Of a stretch of 64,000 nt of DNA, positions 44,811 through 56,738 are shown piece after piece. The stretch covers positions 15,001 to 79,000 of the forward strand of contig CALSFV010000085.1 of NCBI GenBank assembly GCA_943737045.1, given 5' to 3'. Both the position numbers and the translations under genes were made by a program. Each line of letters opens with the position of its first letter. Positions within the stretch are counted from its first letter, which is position 1. The notes below the pieces were generated by a model, which worked only from the letters and a program-made list of their open reading frames with translations, was not told where the DNA came from and made no database searches. The stretch is from Parapristionchus giblindavisi. Its lineage: Eukaryota; Nematoda; Chromadorea; Rhabditida; Diplogasteridae.

Positions 44811-45183
44811 GAGTGGTGTCCAAGCCCGCGAAGTTAAATGTACGAGAATCACTATGTAAGCACGAAAAAGCAGAAATGGCGGAGCCACATATCGGTGTAT
44901 AAGGACGGGCTCTAGAAAGTTTACAGAAAACGTAAGAGATGATTACTACAGTATGTTGAAACTACGAAAAGTTAGAGTACTTTAACGATAAAATAAGTAA
45001 AAAGTGCATACCTTACAATTAGAGATAATATAAAGAATACAAGTGAAGCATTCCAAATTTTTTGTACATTTTTCTTTTCTAAATCGCCGAGTGTTTATTT
45101 ACTTTCTTTTGAGGATCGATTGAGTTCCTGAATTTCGTTAAATGTTCTTAATTGTGAACCATTAATGTGATAAAAAACTGTTC

Positions 45184-45257
<74 letters not shown>

Positions 45258-45310
45258 GTGCAAGTTGTTGATTGAATAGGTGAACGAAAATACATCAAGA
45301 ATTGATTAAG
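44811..45310 (+). repeat. GTGTCC module and array module G, copy 4
   Basis: GTGTCCAAGCCCGCGAAGTT lies at 44817 and GTGTATAAGGACGGGC at about 44894. The U6 3' remnant is GAAGCATTCCAAATTTTTTG at about 45045, and the U6 body is absent. Confidence 0.6.
45189..45254. repeat. (TA)n microsatellite
   Basis: About 66 bp of AT dinucleotides, where other G copies have only GGGATATATATC or GGGAAATATATC. Confidence 0.95.
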
Positions 45311-45443
45311 GAGTGAATGAAAACTGCACGATCACCGACTGATTTTAAAGGAATCAATATTTAATGATGAACTATTCATAGTAGCATGAAACTGTGATTG
45401 AATAAAATCAATAATACATTTGATGAATCCACAAAAGAGTAAA

Positions 45444-45515
45444 TTCCGATGCGGGGAATCGAACCCCGGCCTTGTGGGTGAGAGCCACAAATCCTAACCA
45501 CTAGACCACATCGGA
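45444..45515 (-). tRNA. trnE-CUC: tRNA-Glu (anticodon CTC)
   Basis: All stems are intact, with anticodon loop CTCTCAC, acceptor TCCGATG/CATCGGA and discriminator A. A TTTTG terminator follows on the minus strand. It is probably functional. Confidence 0.92.
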
Positions 45516-46720
45516 TGGTGGAAGGAGTTTCAAGGTAGACATTGATGTTCAACTTCGATTGAAACTTGATTGACACATACGTCGACAACAAAGCTAATTT
45601 TCCTCTCCACTCTGGAAACACTCTCTTGTGAGCAAAGAAAGCGAGAGAACATTTCCCGAGCGGAGAGATTCAAATTAGCTTTACGGTCTCTTTAATGAAA
45701 TGTGATCTCTCATAGACATTCATAGGACAATGAGACATAAGAGTGAGAACATGCAAGGCTTTTCAATTTAAATATAACAATCACGCACTACATGGCCTTA
45801 TTCTCATTCCATTCATTTGCGCTTCTCGGTCGTTTATCCTCCTCTCATCTTCTCTTCCTTTCTCCGTTTATCTCCTTTAAAGGTGATTTTTGATCTTTGA
45901 TCTTTACTTTGTTCTTCTATTCTTATTCTTATTCTTTTCACTTTTTGTTGTCGGCCTTCTCATCTCCTTTACTCTCTGCGTCGAAACTCCTATGAAAATG
46001 TCATGCGTCCTCTAACGATTTTGTAGCTCTTCAAGGTACGGACCACTTTGGGGTTATTTAGCCATTGATTATGTTTTTTTCGTTTTCCTTGTGTACGTCG
46101 CTGGATAAAACTGCGCTACTTTGTGACGGAGCTATTGTAAAATCTCAGTTTTTGGAAGGTGTTGGCGTTATTTTATGGATTCGGAGAACTAAACTATAGA
46201 TACCCGGACTGATTGGTCCGATTAAGCTATTATCATAAAATAGCGGAATTCTCATATCTGCTCTCTCGCTTGCTTCATCATAAGAGTATCGTTTTTCAGG
46301 CACAAACGAAAAAAAAGTATAAAACATGAAAATGGAAGATTGAAAATGAGTAAATATGGCATTAGGATAAAACAAAGATCTTATTAATTTTCAATCGTAT
46401 AATCTATGGTAATCTCTTCTTCTACAGGTATGATCTTCTTGTCACCATCGTCGTCGATGAAGATCATCAGAAGATCGGCGATATTGTCATGGCTGACTTC
46501 TCTGGGGGAGCTGCTGATGAAATAGGATACGTACGGCTGCTTTCGTCTTTTGCTCATCAAGAGGAAGCTGATCCCTTATCAGACAGTATAAAGACAGTTG
46601 GATGTGCTCGAGTTTACAACGGGTGTCCAAGCCCGCGAAGTTAAATGGGCGGGGCCAAAATTACTATATATAAGGAGTATACTCAAATGGACCGGGAAAG
46701 TATATCTAGATCATTTGAAC
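45516..46720 (+). repeat. Array module B, copy 4
   Basis: Homologous to copy 3, but the ATT tract is replaced by a short CTATTCTTATTCTTATTC. The 3' part is almost identical to copy 3. Confidence 0.7.
46429..46644 (+). CDS. Candidate conserved frame of module B, copy 4
   Basis: It has the same 71-codon open frame as 35997-36212, from a TTCTACAG acceptor to the TAA in the GTGTCC module. It is part of the recent block duplication, so it is not independent evidence for coding. Confidence 0.3.
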   Translation, partial: YDLLVTIVVDEDHQKIGDIVMADFSGGAADEIGYVRLLSSFAHQEEADPLSDSIKTVGCARVYNGCPSPRS

Positions 46721-47690
46721 GCGGCGGAAGAGGTTACGGCGTAGGCACGCAAGGTAAATGTAACGAAGCATTAAAGATAGCGCCTCTTTAAGTTAATCTC
46801 GGAGAGTAATATCAGTGCCCCGTTTTAGGTGGTATAGGGAGCAGTCAATAGGGAATGCACGATGGGTATTCCGCGTTTCCGTACAGATTTCGTATGAACT
46901 ATTCGAAAAAATATGAGAAACTGAAGATTATGTTCAATGCCCTCCAGAAAGGTGTTCAGTTGATAAAGTGAATTATTATGATAATTTCGCGGTCAAGGAT
47001 TCACGGAAAAAAGCTATCCAGAGTCAGTCAATATTTTTCTTTATTTCTGTGGCGATCATGAGGGTATCGGATAAGTCAACGATCGTGACTATTAGCATAA
47101 TTTTATGTGCTTATTCAGTTCATAAAACGAAATACGGTTTAGGAGTGCCGCAAAAGTGCTTTCGGTCCGGACTGTACGTACCTTTGAAAAAAATTAGAAC
47201 GAATAATCAATCTAAGATAATCAACAGATATGTGTATACAAGATCGGGCTACAGTAATCCATTTCTCTATAACTACAGTAATCCATATCTCTTTAACTAC
47301 AGCAACCCATATCTATATAACTACAGTAATCCATATCTCTTTAACTACAGCAACCCATATCTATATAACTACAGTAATCCATATCTATATAACTACAGTA
47401 ATCCATATCTCCATCAGTTGAAACTTTTTTTCAGTGTTGATCAGTTTTGGCATACTGCAGTAAACGTCCTTTTTACTTATGTTTCTGTACATCCATATAA
47501 AAAAAGCATTCAACAAAACTCTGATGAGGAACGTGGAAGCTTTCAAAGATTCCTAATGAAACAAATACATATATGCGATTGCGTTGCGTATAAATATGAT
47601 TCCAGAATTTTTCAAAACTGATTGGTCTTCTTAAAGATAAAAAGGTGATGATCATCAACATTAATTTTCTATATCAATGATTCACAATAT
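46721..47690 (+). repeat. Array module C, copy 4
   Basis: Near-identical to copy 3. The octapeptide-coding repeat lies at about 47247-47417. Confidence 0.65.
46968..47621 (+). CDS. Open frame with NYSNPYLY octapeptide repeats, doubtful gene
   Basis: It matches 36536-37189, with one visible difference (a Tyr codon where the other copy has Cys in one repeat unit). See that entry for why it is probably not a protein gene. Confidence 0.2.
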   Translation: MNYYDNFAVKDSRKKAIQSQSIFFFISVAIMRVSDKSTIVTISIILCAYSVHKTKYGLGVPQKCFRSGLYVPLKKIRTNNQSKIINRYVYTRSGYSNPFLYNYSNPYLFNYSNPYLYNYSNPYLFNYSNPYLYNYSNPYLYNYSNPYLHQLKLFFSVDQFWHTAVNVLFTYVSVHPYKKSIQQNSDEERGSFQRFLMKQIHICDCVAYKYDSRIFQN

Positions 47691-48211
47691 TAAGTCTATA
47701 AATTAAATTAGCCATAATATTTTGTTCACAATGTGCATGGTTCACAATATTTCGAGAAAAGACATGAACTCAGGTGAACTGCAGTTAATCCATTTAATTT
47801 CAACGTTTCGTACTCGATAATTTTTTCCTTAAAAAACAAGCATCTGCATTATTTTGATAGCTTTCTTATGCTACTATAATCGTCTGTTATTGGTCTTCTG
47901 ATTTGTTTTATTCGTTCGCATAAAGAAATATTGAAAGTCATTGAAAGCACATTGAACACAAAGTGCAATGCCTTTATCTATATTATACTCCACTGCTCAT
48001 CAATCACATACTGCTATGCGCTGAATAAGCAGTCATGTTCTATATGTATTTTTAAATATGTATGGTAATTTTGATGAAAATAAGTTAGTTCACGATCATT
48101 CTACCGAACCTCTGTCGAACACTAGACGTTAACGCAGGGAGAACGGAACCAAGTCAATAAAAAATAGCAAAAACAATTGGGCCAATTTGAGAGTGTTTAT
48201 CTTTTGCTAAT

Positions 48212-48294
48212 CCTCTTCGGGGAATCGATCTTTTATTGCCGACCAACCGGCCGTTTTGAATGTCCGTGCTCTTATCCACTAGGCCATGGGTCCC
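48212..48294 (-). pseudogene. tRNA-like sequence of module D
   Basis: As in other D copies, but the B box is changed (GATCGATT in place of GTTCGATT), so internal pol III promotion is weaker. Confidence 0.5.
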
Positions 48295-48506
48295 TATTGG
48301 AATGCACGTCAAACGATCTACTTATACTCAGACACTCCCGTGCTTATATACCGTTGCGTGGCTCCGCCTCTTTTTGATAAACCCTGTTTATATAATGATT
48401 CTGGGTCCGCCTATTTAACACCGCGGGCTTGGACACCGACAACATTCATTGTACCACCCCCAAATATCTTTATTATTTCTGAAAACAGTATGCAGCCGGC
48501 TCCTCA

Positions 48507-48637
48507 TCAACAGTATGGCCGGCCAAAAACGAGAAGGGTCATTGACATCTTGACTCCACGATTGGGATGTTCATCAGTGACGATCTTCTGATGATCTTCA
48601 GTCACGACAACGAATCGAAGAATTGAAATGAGAAACG
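48507..48637 (-). CDS. Candidate conserved frame of module D, copy 4
   Basis: Duplicate of 38085-38215 with the same open frame and TGA end. Confidence 0.28.
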
Positions 48638-49518
48638 GTAAATTACAATTGAGACACAAAATGGTAGTAAGCTAGACTTTTCTCTTTTCGCAATTTGTAA
48701 ATATTGCACAAGATTATAAAATAGGGTACTTCTTCTGCTAACGACATTCCTTTCGAAATATCACATTTTTCTTTGAAAGTAACAAGTTTTACTAATGATT
48801 TTAAAAGAAATATAATTAAAAGATGACTATAGGCAAATTAATGGTTGGAGGATGCCGTTATCAGAAGTAGGACCGAATTTGAAGTCGTGGAAAGGAAAGA
48901 AAAAGTAGCGAGAGAGTGAGTAAAATGAGGAGCGTTCTCTGTTTTCTTTTCTTTTCATGACTTTTGAACAGTGGCCGTATGCAAGAACGTTTTTCAAAAA
49001 AAAAATCGTTTTCCGGGAAACGCCTCCGCCAACGCTAATGGCGTCACATTTACCCAGAAAACGGTTTTCCCGTTGTTCATGCACACAACCACAGATGTAA
49101 TTATTGGCCAAGGTGTTCTCGTACCTCCAAGATCGATTGTAGATCGTCTGAAGTCGTCTCCGATAATGTCCGTGATGCAGGGCAAACGCGACGTAATCAG
49201 ACCAAGGTGACGTCATCATGTACCACGGTCGAGAACGGATCGTGGCGCTTAGATGTGAGACGATAGATGTGAGATGATCTGAAAAGGATTTGACATTACC
49301 CAAAGCAATAGATCAACGTCCACTATGATCTCATATAAGAAGAAAGTAATGAGAAACGAGTTTCCAGAGCGAGGAGTTTCAAATTGAAACTATTCCAATC
49401 AAATTTATAGCAATTCTAGACATGGAACAGAAGGAGTATCCGCGGGAAGAAAATAAGAATAGCAAGACGCAATAGTAATAATAATAATTTATCACATTCA
49501 CACATTGGTGCGATGGGT

Positions 49519-49630
49519 CTTACATATATATATATTTATTCACATTTAGCGAACAAATGGTGTGAAACAAAGAAATGAAGAGTAGTAATGAATGGAATGA
49601 AATTGTGATAATGGACTGAGCCTAGTTGAG
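49519..49630 (-). mobile_element. 3' end of duplicated LINE
   Basis: The AT tail and about 110 bp match 39097-39215, then the match ends at GCCTAGTTGAG. This marks the right breakpoint of the duplicated C-D block. Confidence 0.8.
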
Positions 49631-50175
49631 TTATATTTTTATCTTCTTTGCGTGATTTCATTCTTACTTTCTTTCAAGTTACTTCATTTAGAATTTTGTA
49701 GCCCAACGAATGAATTCACGTATAGGACTGAACTTAGTATACGCGCGTACCAATCATAATCTTTGTTCTAGGTACACTGTGTTGTGCAATGAAAACTAAT
49801 TTCGTTCAACTTGCAATCTATGTTAGCCGCAATCAATCAATATTATCATTTCGTTCCAGATCAATTGCTCATCGATTTGCCTATGGGATGCCGGTCGAGA
49901 TAGGAAGTGAGCAGATGTTCAGATTAGATAGGTTTTATTACACTATTTCTTTATTTTCCTTAATTACTTGTATTTATTATGATTTAGTACTTGGGTCTTT
50001 TTATTTGAAGCTTTGTGGTAAAATTGCAGTTTTTTTGCGGTGATTGGTGGAGCGAAAGGCAACACAGGAGGACAATTCGTTTGGAAATGTGGAGATAACT
50101 GCCAAAAACCAGGTCAGTTTCCGGTCTCCATTTTATGTTTCTTTTTTTTCTGTTCTGCGTCCATATTGTTGGCAA
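49631..50175. other. Unique sequence, nothing recognised
   Basis: AT-rich and not matched elsewhere in the window. Open frames are short and there are no RNA or transposon signatures. Confidence 0.4.
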
Positions 50176-50268
50176 CTCAGGTGTCATGATCATGTTCACG
50201 AATACTAGTAAAATCATGCATGATCATCCAGGGTAATTCATAATACTTGCTGGATTCAAACACCTGAG
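50176..50268. mobile_element. Short CTCAGGTG-type MITE
   Basis: Perfect CTCAGGTGT/ACACCTGAG ends, with an internal ATCATGCATGATCAT palindrome as in the 2843 element. The left breakpoint of the tandem duplication (50208) lies inside it. Confidence 0.65.
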
Positions 50269-50447
50269 AATAATATTATATTAATTCTGTTGGGTGGAGG
50301 GGCTGATGACAATAGTTGTGGTGTTGGATACAGGTGGGGTTGATGATCTAGTACGGATTATGGAAGTATATGTCAGCATTATAGTGATGAGATGGATATA
50401 TAATGCATGTTAATGTTGATTATGGTACTTATTTCTTTGTTTTCCAG

Positions 50448-50528
50448 ACTGATTTGACCCGCTCAAGGTCAATGATATTCCTACCTGATTGTGTGGACTT
50501 AGCTGTGGAAATGCCGCTCTTCAGATAG
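50448..50528 (+). other. Exon-like terminal coding block, copy 1
   Basis: It follows a TTGTTTTCCAG acceptor and stays open for 26 codons to a TAG, including MIFLPDCVDLAVEMPLFR. It is short, so chance is possible. No donor partner exon was identified. Confidence 0.2.
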
Positions 50529-51107
50529 ATTCTGTTCAAGGTTGGACGCTAATTTATTTTATTTTCTCAGTGAGCCTGAATCAGCCTGACAATTCAACTT
50601 TTCGTTAGTGTTGAGCAAAATGGGTACCTTTGTCGCTAGAAATTCAAATGGGGTGGGCCGGTCGCAAAAAATGCAGAAAAAAATCATTTTTGAGTGAATT
50701 TGGCCAATAATTCATTTTTGAGTGGGGGGGGGGGGTCTCGCCAACGTATGGTGTGAAATATGGATCAACATTTTTTGCATGTACACGACTTGTTGAGAAA
50801 GATCTTTTTTTAATATTTTCATTTATTTCAGGTTGGATATTAGATTGAATTGTTGGAATGTAATTAATAATTTATTGGAGTTATTTCAATACTTGTGACA
50901 GGTACAATAATAATTAATGTTTTGCAGCATTTCAGAGATCAATAATAGAATTATTATTCTATTATTGATTGATTAATAGATTAATGTCTACAATACTTGA
51001 AGGTACGATTGTTTTATGATCTATAGGGTTCTCTATGTGATACTATATAATAGTTGTAATATATTTTTGAATGTAAGGATAAATAGAACTGTAAAACACA
51101 GTGTTAT

Positions 51108-51572
51108 GAGTCCGGATCTGTAAGACTCGACCATGGTCCGGACATCGCGCCAAGAATTTTGATTCAGGCCACTCCACTTTACGGGTGTAGGGTACCTTGG
51201 GCCCCGATTACAAAATGGTACCCAAAGTTGCCCTACCAGTGGAAAGCGGCGCGCCAGGTGGGCGCCAAGTTTGAAATCTCGATTTTCATATTTTTTCAAC
51301 CGAACAAGCTAGAGTCCTAATTTCTTCGGCATTGTGTTAGGCATGCCGAATGTGCACAGAAACATTATTGCGATTAATTTTAAGCAATTCCTTTTCAAAC
51401 TTGGCGCCCACTTGGCGCGCCGCTTTCCACTGGTGGGGCCACTTTGGGTACCATTTTGTAATCAGGGCCCAAGGTACCCTACATCCAAATAAAGTGGAGT
51501 GGCCTGAATCAAAATTCTTGGCGCGATGTCCGAAATCTGGCCGAAATGGTCGAGTCTTACAGATCCGGACTC
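51108..51572. mobile_element. Foldback element, copy 1
   Basis: Inverted arms of about 175 bp begin GAGTCCGGATCTGTAAGACT and include GGCGCGCC and GGTACC-rich blocks. The loop is about 110 bp. TTA lies near both ends, a possible target duplication. Frames inside are palindromic artefacts. Confidence 0.75.
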
Positions 51573-52660
51573 TTAAATGTGGACCCGGGAACTAAATGTG
51601 TTTTATATCTACATGACAGGATTCAGAAAAAAAAAATTTTTTTTATTTATTGTAGGTTGACAATTGAATTCAATCGATTGAATATTAATGATAATTCCTT
51701 GGACATGTTTTAATAATTATAACAGGTACAGGAGTAATTATGTTTTTCAGCATTTCAGAGCCATTGTGAGCCATTTCTGTTGCTAATTGATTGATTTATT
51801 AATTTATGTTATTTATGAATAGAGCAAGGGATGAGGTACTATTAATTAATTATTATATGATTTTATGTTTTCTATATGAAATATATAGTAATTTTTGTAA
51901 TATATTTTTCAATTGAAGGATAAATCAAACGGTGAAATACGAGTTTCTTTCTTATTTATTTCTTATTTCTTTTTTAGTTACGAGGTGAAGAATTTCTTTT
52001 TCGCAAGAAATCCAATCAAGTATATGTTCTTCATGAGTCGTCATTGCTTCATATTGTTTAATACTATTGTTAAATGTCTGTAAAAGAAGCTACTGTTAAT
52101 TTTTGTAACATTTATGTTTGTTTTTATTTATTTCCAACTGTGCGATAAACAGTGTTCTATGTATAATACATTGTTCTTTGTTTGCAAAAACAACACAATA
52201 AGCAAATGTAATAGTGTAAAGAGCGAGCAACCAACGGGCGGGGCAATATCCAGCACCTTTCCAAAAAGTGTCATATTTAACACTTCCTGGTGTTATATTT
52301 AACACTTTTAGGTCTTACCGGAGTAGACCTAAAAAAGTGTTATATTTAACACCTCCTTGGGCTTGTGTACAATGGAGTACAGCTGTTTTGGTTGGTCTTT
52401 TAACACTTTTTTCTCTGTGTGTAAAATCATGCATGATCATCCAGGGTAATTCATAATACTTGCTGGATTCAAACACCTGAGAATAATATTATATTAATTC
52501 TGTTGGGTGGAGGGGCTGATGACAATAGTTGTGGTGTTGGATACAGGTGGGGTTGATGATCTAGTACGGATTATGGAAGTATATGTCAGCATTATAGTGA
52601 TGAGATGGATATATAATGCATGTTAATGTTGATTATGGTACTTATTTCTTTGTTTTCCAG

Positions 52661-52741
52661 ACTGATTTGACCCGCTCAAGGTCAATGATATTCCTACCTG
52701 ATTGTGTGGACTTAGCTGTGGAAATGCCGCTCTTCAGATAG
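52661..52741 (+). other. Exon-like terminal coding block, copy 2
   Basis: Tandem copy of 50448-50528 with the same acceptor and stop. Confidence 0.2.
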
Positions 52742-53319
52742 ATTCTGTTCAAGGTTGGACGCTAATTTATTTTATTTTCTCAGTGAGCCTGAATCAGCCT
52801 GACAATTCAACTTTTCGTTAGTGTTGAGCAAAATGGGTACCTTTGTCGCTAGAAATTCAAATGGGGTGGGCCGGTCGCAAAAAATGCAGAAAAAAATCAT
52901 TTTTGAGTGAATTTGGCCAATAATTCATTTTTGAGTGGGGGGGGGGGTCTCGCCAACGTATGGTGTGAAATATGGATCAACATTTTTTGCATGTACACGA
53001 CTTGTTGAGAAAGATCTTTTTTTAATATTTTCATTTATTTCAGGTTGGATATTAGATTGAATTGTTGGAATGTAATTAATAATTTATTGGAGTTATTTCA
53101 ATACTTGTGACAGGTACAATAATAATTAATGTTTTGCAGCATTTCAGAGATCAATAATAGAATTATTATTCTATTATTGATTGATTAATAGATTAATGTC
53201 TACAATACTTGAAGGTACGATTGTTTTATGATCTATAGGGTTCTCTATGTGATACTATATAATAGTTGTAATATATTTTTGAATGTAAGGATAAATAGAA
53301 CTGTAAAACACAGTGTTAT

Positions 53320-53784
53320 GAGTCCGGATCTGTAAGACTCGACCATGGTCCGGACATCGCGCCAAGAATTTTGATTCAGGCCACTCCACTTTACGGGTGT
53401 AGGGTACCTTGGGCCCCGATTACAAAATGGTACCCAAAGTTGCCCTACCAGTGGAAAGCGGCGCGCCAGGTGGGCGCCAAGTTTGAAATCTCGATTTTCA
53501 TATTTTTTCAACCGAACAAGCTAGAGTCCTAATTTCTTCGGCATTGTGTTAGGCATGCCGAATGTGCACAGAAACATTATTGCGATTAATTTTAAGCAAT
53601 TCCTTTTCAAACTTGGCGCCCACTTGGCGCGCCGCTTTCCACTGGTGGGGCCACTTTGGGTACCATTTTGTAATCAGGGCCCAAGGTACCCTACATCCAA
53701 ATAAAGTGGAGTGGCCTGAATCAAAATTCTTGGCGCGATGTCCGAAATCTGGCCGAAATGGTCGAGTCTTACAGATCCGGACTC
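53320..53784. mobile_element. Foldback element, copy 2
   Basis: Tandem copy of 51108-51572, with no visible difference in the arms. Confidence 0.75.
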
Positions 53785-54590
53785 TTAAATGTGGACCCGG
53801 GAACTAAATGTGTTTTATATCTACATGACAGGATTCAGAAAAATAATTTTTTTTTTATTTATTGTAGGTTGACAATTGAATTCAATCGATTGAATATTAA
53901 TGATAATTCCTTGGACATGTTTTAATAATTATAACAGGTACAGGAGTAATTATGTTTTTCAGCATTTCAGAGCCATTGTGAGCCATTTCTGTTGCTAATT
54001 GATTGATTTATTAATTTATGTTATTTATGAATAGAGCAAGGGATGAGGTACTATTAATTAATTATTATATGATTTTATGTTTTCTATATGAAATATATAG
54101 TAATTTTTGTAATATATTTTTCAATTGAAGGATAAATCAAACGGTGAAATACGAGTTTCTTTCTTATTTATTTCTTATTTCTTTTTTAGTTACGAGGTGA
54201 AGAATTTCTTTTTCGCAAGAAATCCAATCAAGTATATGTTCTTCATGAGTCGTCATTGCTTCATATTGTTTAATACTATTGTTAAATGTCTGTAAAAGAA
54301 GCTACTGTTAATTTTTGTAACATTTATGTTTGTTTTTATTTATTTCCAACTGTGCGATAAACAGTGTTCTATGTATAATACATTGTTCTTTGTTTGCAAA
54401 AACAACACAATAAGCAAATGTAATAGTGTAAAGAGCGAGCAACCAACGGGCGGGGCAATATCCAGCACCTTTCCAAAAAGTGTCATATTTAACACTTCCT
54501 GGTGTTATATTTAACACTTTTAGGTCTTACCGGAGTAGACCTAAAAAAGTGTTATATTTAACACCTCCTTGGGCTTGTGTACAATGGAGT

Positions 54591-54825
54591 CAGACATGCT
54601 CTATGGTTATCCCATGGGATAGACCCACCCGCAAAAATTTGCCTTTCGTGGGTACCCACCCGCAAAATTGGACCATAAATTGACGATTTTCTTGAAATTT
54701 TCACGATTTTGGGGTACCCACATGCGTTTTTATCTCAAAATCGGGTTACCCACACGCGATTTTGACCCAAAATCTAGGTACCCACGCGCATTTGAAGGGT
54801 CTGGGATATTGATAGACCATCACTG
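54591..54825. mobile_element. hAT-like MITE, 235 bp
   Basis: The 8-bp duplication AATGGAGT (54583-54590 and 54826-54833) is proven by the first tandem copy, which has a single AATGGAGT. The ends are CAGACATGCTCTAT and, in complement, CAGTGATGGTCTAT. The interior has repeated GGGTACCCAC-type units. It inserted after the tandem duplication. Confidence 0.9.
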
Positions 54826-54876
54826 AATGGAGTACAGCTGTTTTGGTTGGTCTTTTAACACTTTTTTCTCTGTGTG

Positions 54877-55446
54877 CATGTATTAGCTCTCTTTACCTCT
54901 ACATTAGACATCTTTCCTACTGTATCGGGTTTCTATTTTACTGCATCTATCCATCAACAGGTTGACTCATTGTTTCGTCGTCGATATCGATCGTCATCAT
55001 CACCTAATCTTCGGGCTACTCTAAGCTACTCTAACGGGCTCAGGAGCCTTCGATGCGACGTCGACTTTTGGGCTACCGAAGTGAAGACAAGTACTACTGA
55101 AATCTACCTTTTACCTTACTATTAGACATCGTTTTTACTGTGTCGATTTTCTTTTTACTTTATCTTTCTTTCCCTCGTCTATTATATTCTATCCATCTAC
55201 ACGTTCACTCATTGTTTCGTCGTCAACGATAGTCAGCATCTTCTCCACACTTCTACACTACTCTACGTGTTACTCCAAGCTACTCTAAGCTGCTCTAAGC
55301 TACTCTAAGCTACTCTAAGTTACTCTAACGGGTTCTGCAGCCTTCGGTGCGACGTCGGCTTTTGCGCCACTGGAATGAAGGGAAGAAAATTTGTTTGGTG
55401 ATTAAAGGCGGTGTACAATCCCGCGAAGTTAAATGGACGGGAATCA
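54877..55446 (+). repeat. Array module F, copy 4 (3' part only)
   Basis: It contains the last exon-like blocks with TACCTCTACA and CATCAACAG/CATCTACA sites, a run of AAGCTACTCT repeats near 55270-55330, and the first part of a GTGTCC-type module (GTGTACAATCCCGCG). The 5' part of F was lost at the junction with the tandem duplication. Confidence 0.55.
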
Positions 55447-55612
55447 TTTGGTTTTGCAGGGTAATATTACAGAAAAGTAGCGCGCAAAAAGTACCATACT
55501 GTTTACTTACGCTATAAATACACGAAATAGCTAAACAATAACAAAAAAGTAAGTAAAAGGTAGGTTACTTTTAGCGCGCTACTTACTATAATTTGACCCT
55601 ACAAAACCGGAG
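55447..55612. mobile_element. MITE, 166 bp, inside the GTGTCC module
   Basis: Inverted ends share GGTTTTG, AGGGT and AGTAGCGCGC. TCA flanks both sides (55444-55446 and 55613-55615). The uninterrupted module (GAATCACTACGTAAGC-type) is elsewhere. Confidence 0.72.
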
Positions 55613-56409
55613 TCACTACGTAAGCTCGAAAAGCAGAAATGGGCGGACCCACATATCGTTGTATAAATAGAGTTTACAGAAAACGTAACAGATGATTACT
55701 GCAGTTGAAACTAGGAAAAGTTAAAGTACTTCAACGATAAAATAAGTGAAAATGAATGCCTTAGAGATAATATAAAGAATACAAGTGGAGGTATAAAATA
55801 ATACTGCAGTATACCTGATGACATCTTTTCTTGATACAATGCATCTTACAACTTAGAATTTGCTGTCAAAATGGAATAAAGTTAACGGTCTAAAAATAAT
55901 ATGCATTGAAAAACTAATAGGTAATATTAACAATTTTAAGCATACGGTCGCTGAGATTTAATCATCGTTATAAAATCTACCATGACCATATTGGCCATAA
56001 TATTGACATATATTGACCATAAAAGCGTCAAATTAAATCATTACAAACTCGCAATTATTTTTGCGAAAAGAGTGATCTTGAAGCGTTCCAATGTTTTCGT
56101 TCATTTTTATTTTCCAAATCACCGAGTGTTTATTTATTTTGTTTTGAGGAATTCCTGAATTTCCTTTAATATTCTTTACTGTGAAATATTAATGTGATAA
56201 AACACTGTTCTAGGGAAATATATCAGGTGGAAGTTGTTCATTGAATAGGTGAACGAAAAATAGATCAACAACCGATTAAGGAATGAACTGCAGAGTCACC
56301 GATAGATATTAAAGGAATCAATATTTAATAATGAACTATTCATAGTAGCATGAAACTGTGATTCAATAAAATCAATTATCCATTTGATGAATAACAACAA
56401 AAGAGGAAA
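55613..56409 (+). repeat. GTGTCC module end and array module G, copy 5
   Basis: The G spacer has TATAAAATAATACTGCAG, and the degenerate U6 3' end GAAGCGTTCCAATG lies near 56081. It then runs into the tRNA-Glu spacer. Confidence 0.6.
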
Positions 56410-56481
56410 TTCCGATGCGGGGAATCGAACCCCGGCCTTGTGGGTGAGAGCCACAAATCCTAACCACTAGACCACATCGGA
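56410..56481 (-). tRNA. trnE-CUC: tRNA-Glu (anticodon CTC)
   Basis: All stems intact, loop CTCTCAC, with a TTTTG run downstream on the minus strand. It is probably functional. Confidence 0.92.
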
Positions 56482-56666
56482 TGGTGAAAGGAGTTTCAAG
56501 GTAGACATTGATGTTCAACTTCGATTGACACTTAGGTCGACATCTAAGTGAGTTGAATTATCCAAAACAATTCAATAAATTTCTCTTATTTTCACACAAT
56601 GATCTTTGTACACTCTCTAACATAGTATTTGCAACAGTAATTTGTCAAGTCGCGCAAAACGTTTGG

Positions 56667-56738
56667 TGCCTCATGCTGGAATCGAACCATCGACCTTCTG
56701 TTTACTATACAGACACTCTGCCACTAAGCCAATGAGGC
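56667..56738 (-). pseudogene. tRNA-Thr(AGT), probably decayed
   Basis: The length and acceptor (GCCTCAT/ATGAGGC) are intact and the anticodon is AGT. However, the T stem is GATGG against CCAGC (A-G mismatch), position 32 is A, and the D stem has two G-T pairs. These changes suggest loss of function, though expression cannot be ruled out. Confidence 0.75.

Larger units (their letters stand above)
47691..49518 (-). repeat. Array module D, copy 4
   Basis: Near-identical to copy 3 at an offset of about 10.42 kb, including the extra segment and the start of the LINE insertion at its right end. Confidence 0.75.
50208..54876. repeat. Tandem duplication, two copies of a 2.21 kb unit
   Basis: Copy 1 is 50208-52420 and copy 2 is 52421-54876. 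They are nearly identical apart from a poly-G length change, a few A/T slips and a 235-bp hAT-like insertion in copy 2. Both copies end at CTCTGTGTG. Each holds a 465-bp foldback, an exon-like block and GTGTTATATTTAACAC-type short inverted repeats at the end. It is not part of the A-G array. Confidence 0.92.

Noticed and set aside
51033..51595. Frames of 81-88 codons in both orientations, repeated at 53245-53807
   Set aside because: They lie in the arms of a foldback element and mirror each other (ARRFPLVG, TWRAAFHWWG).
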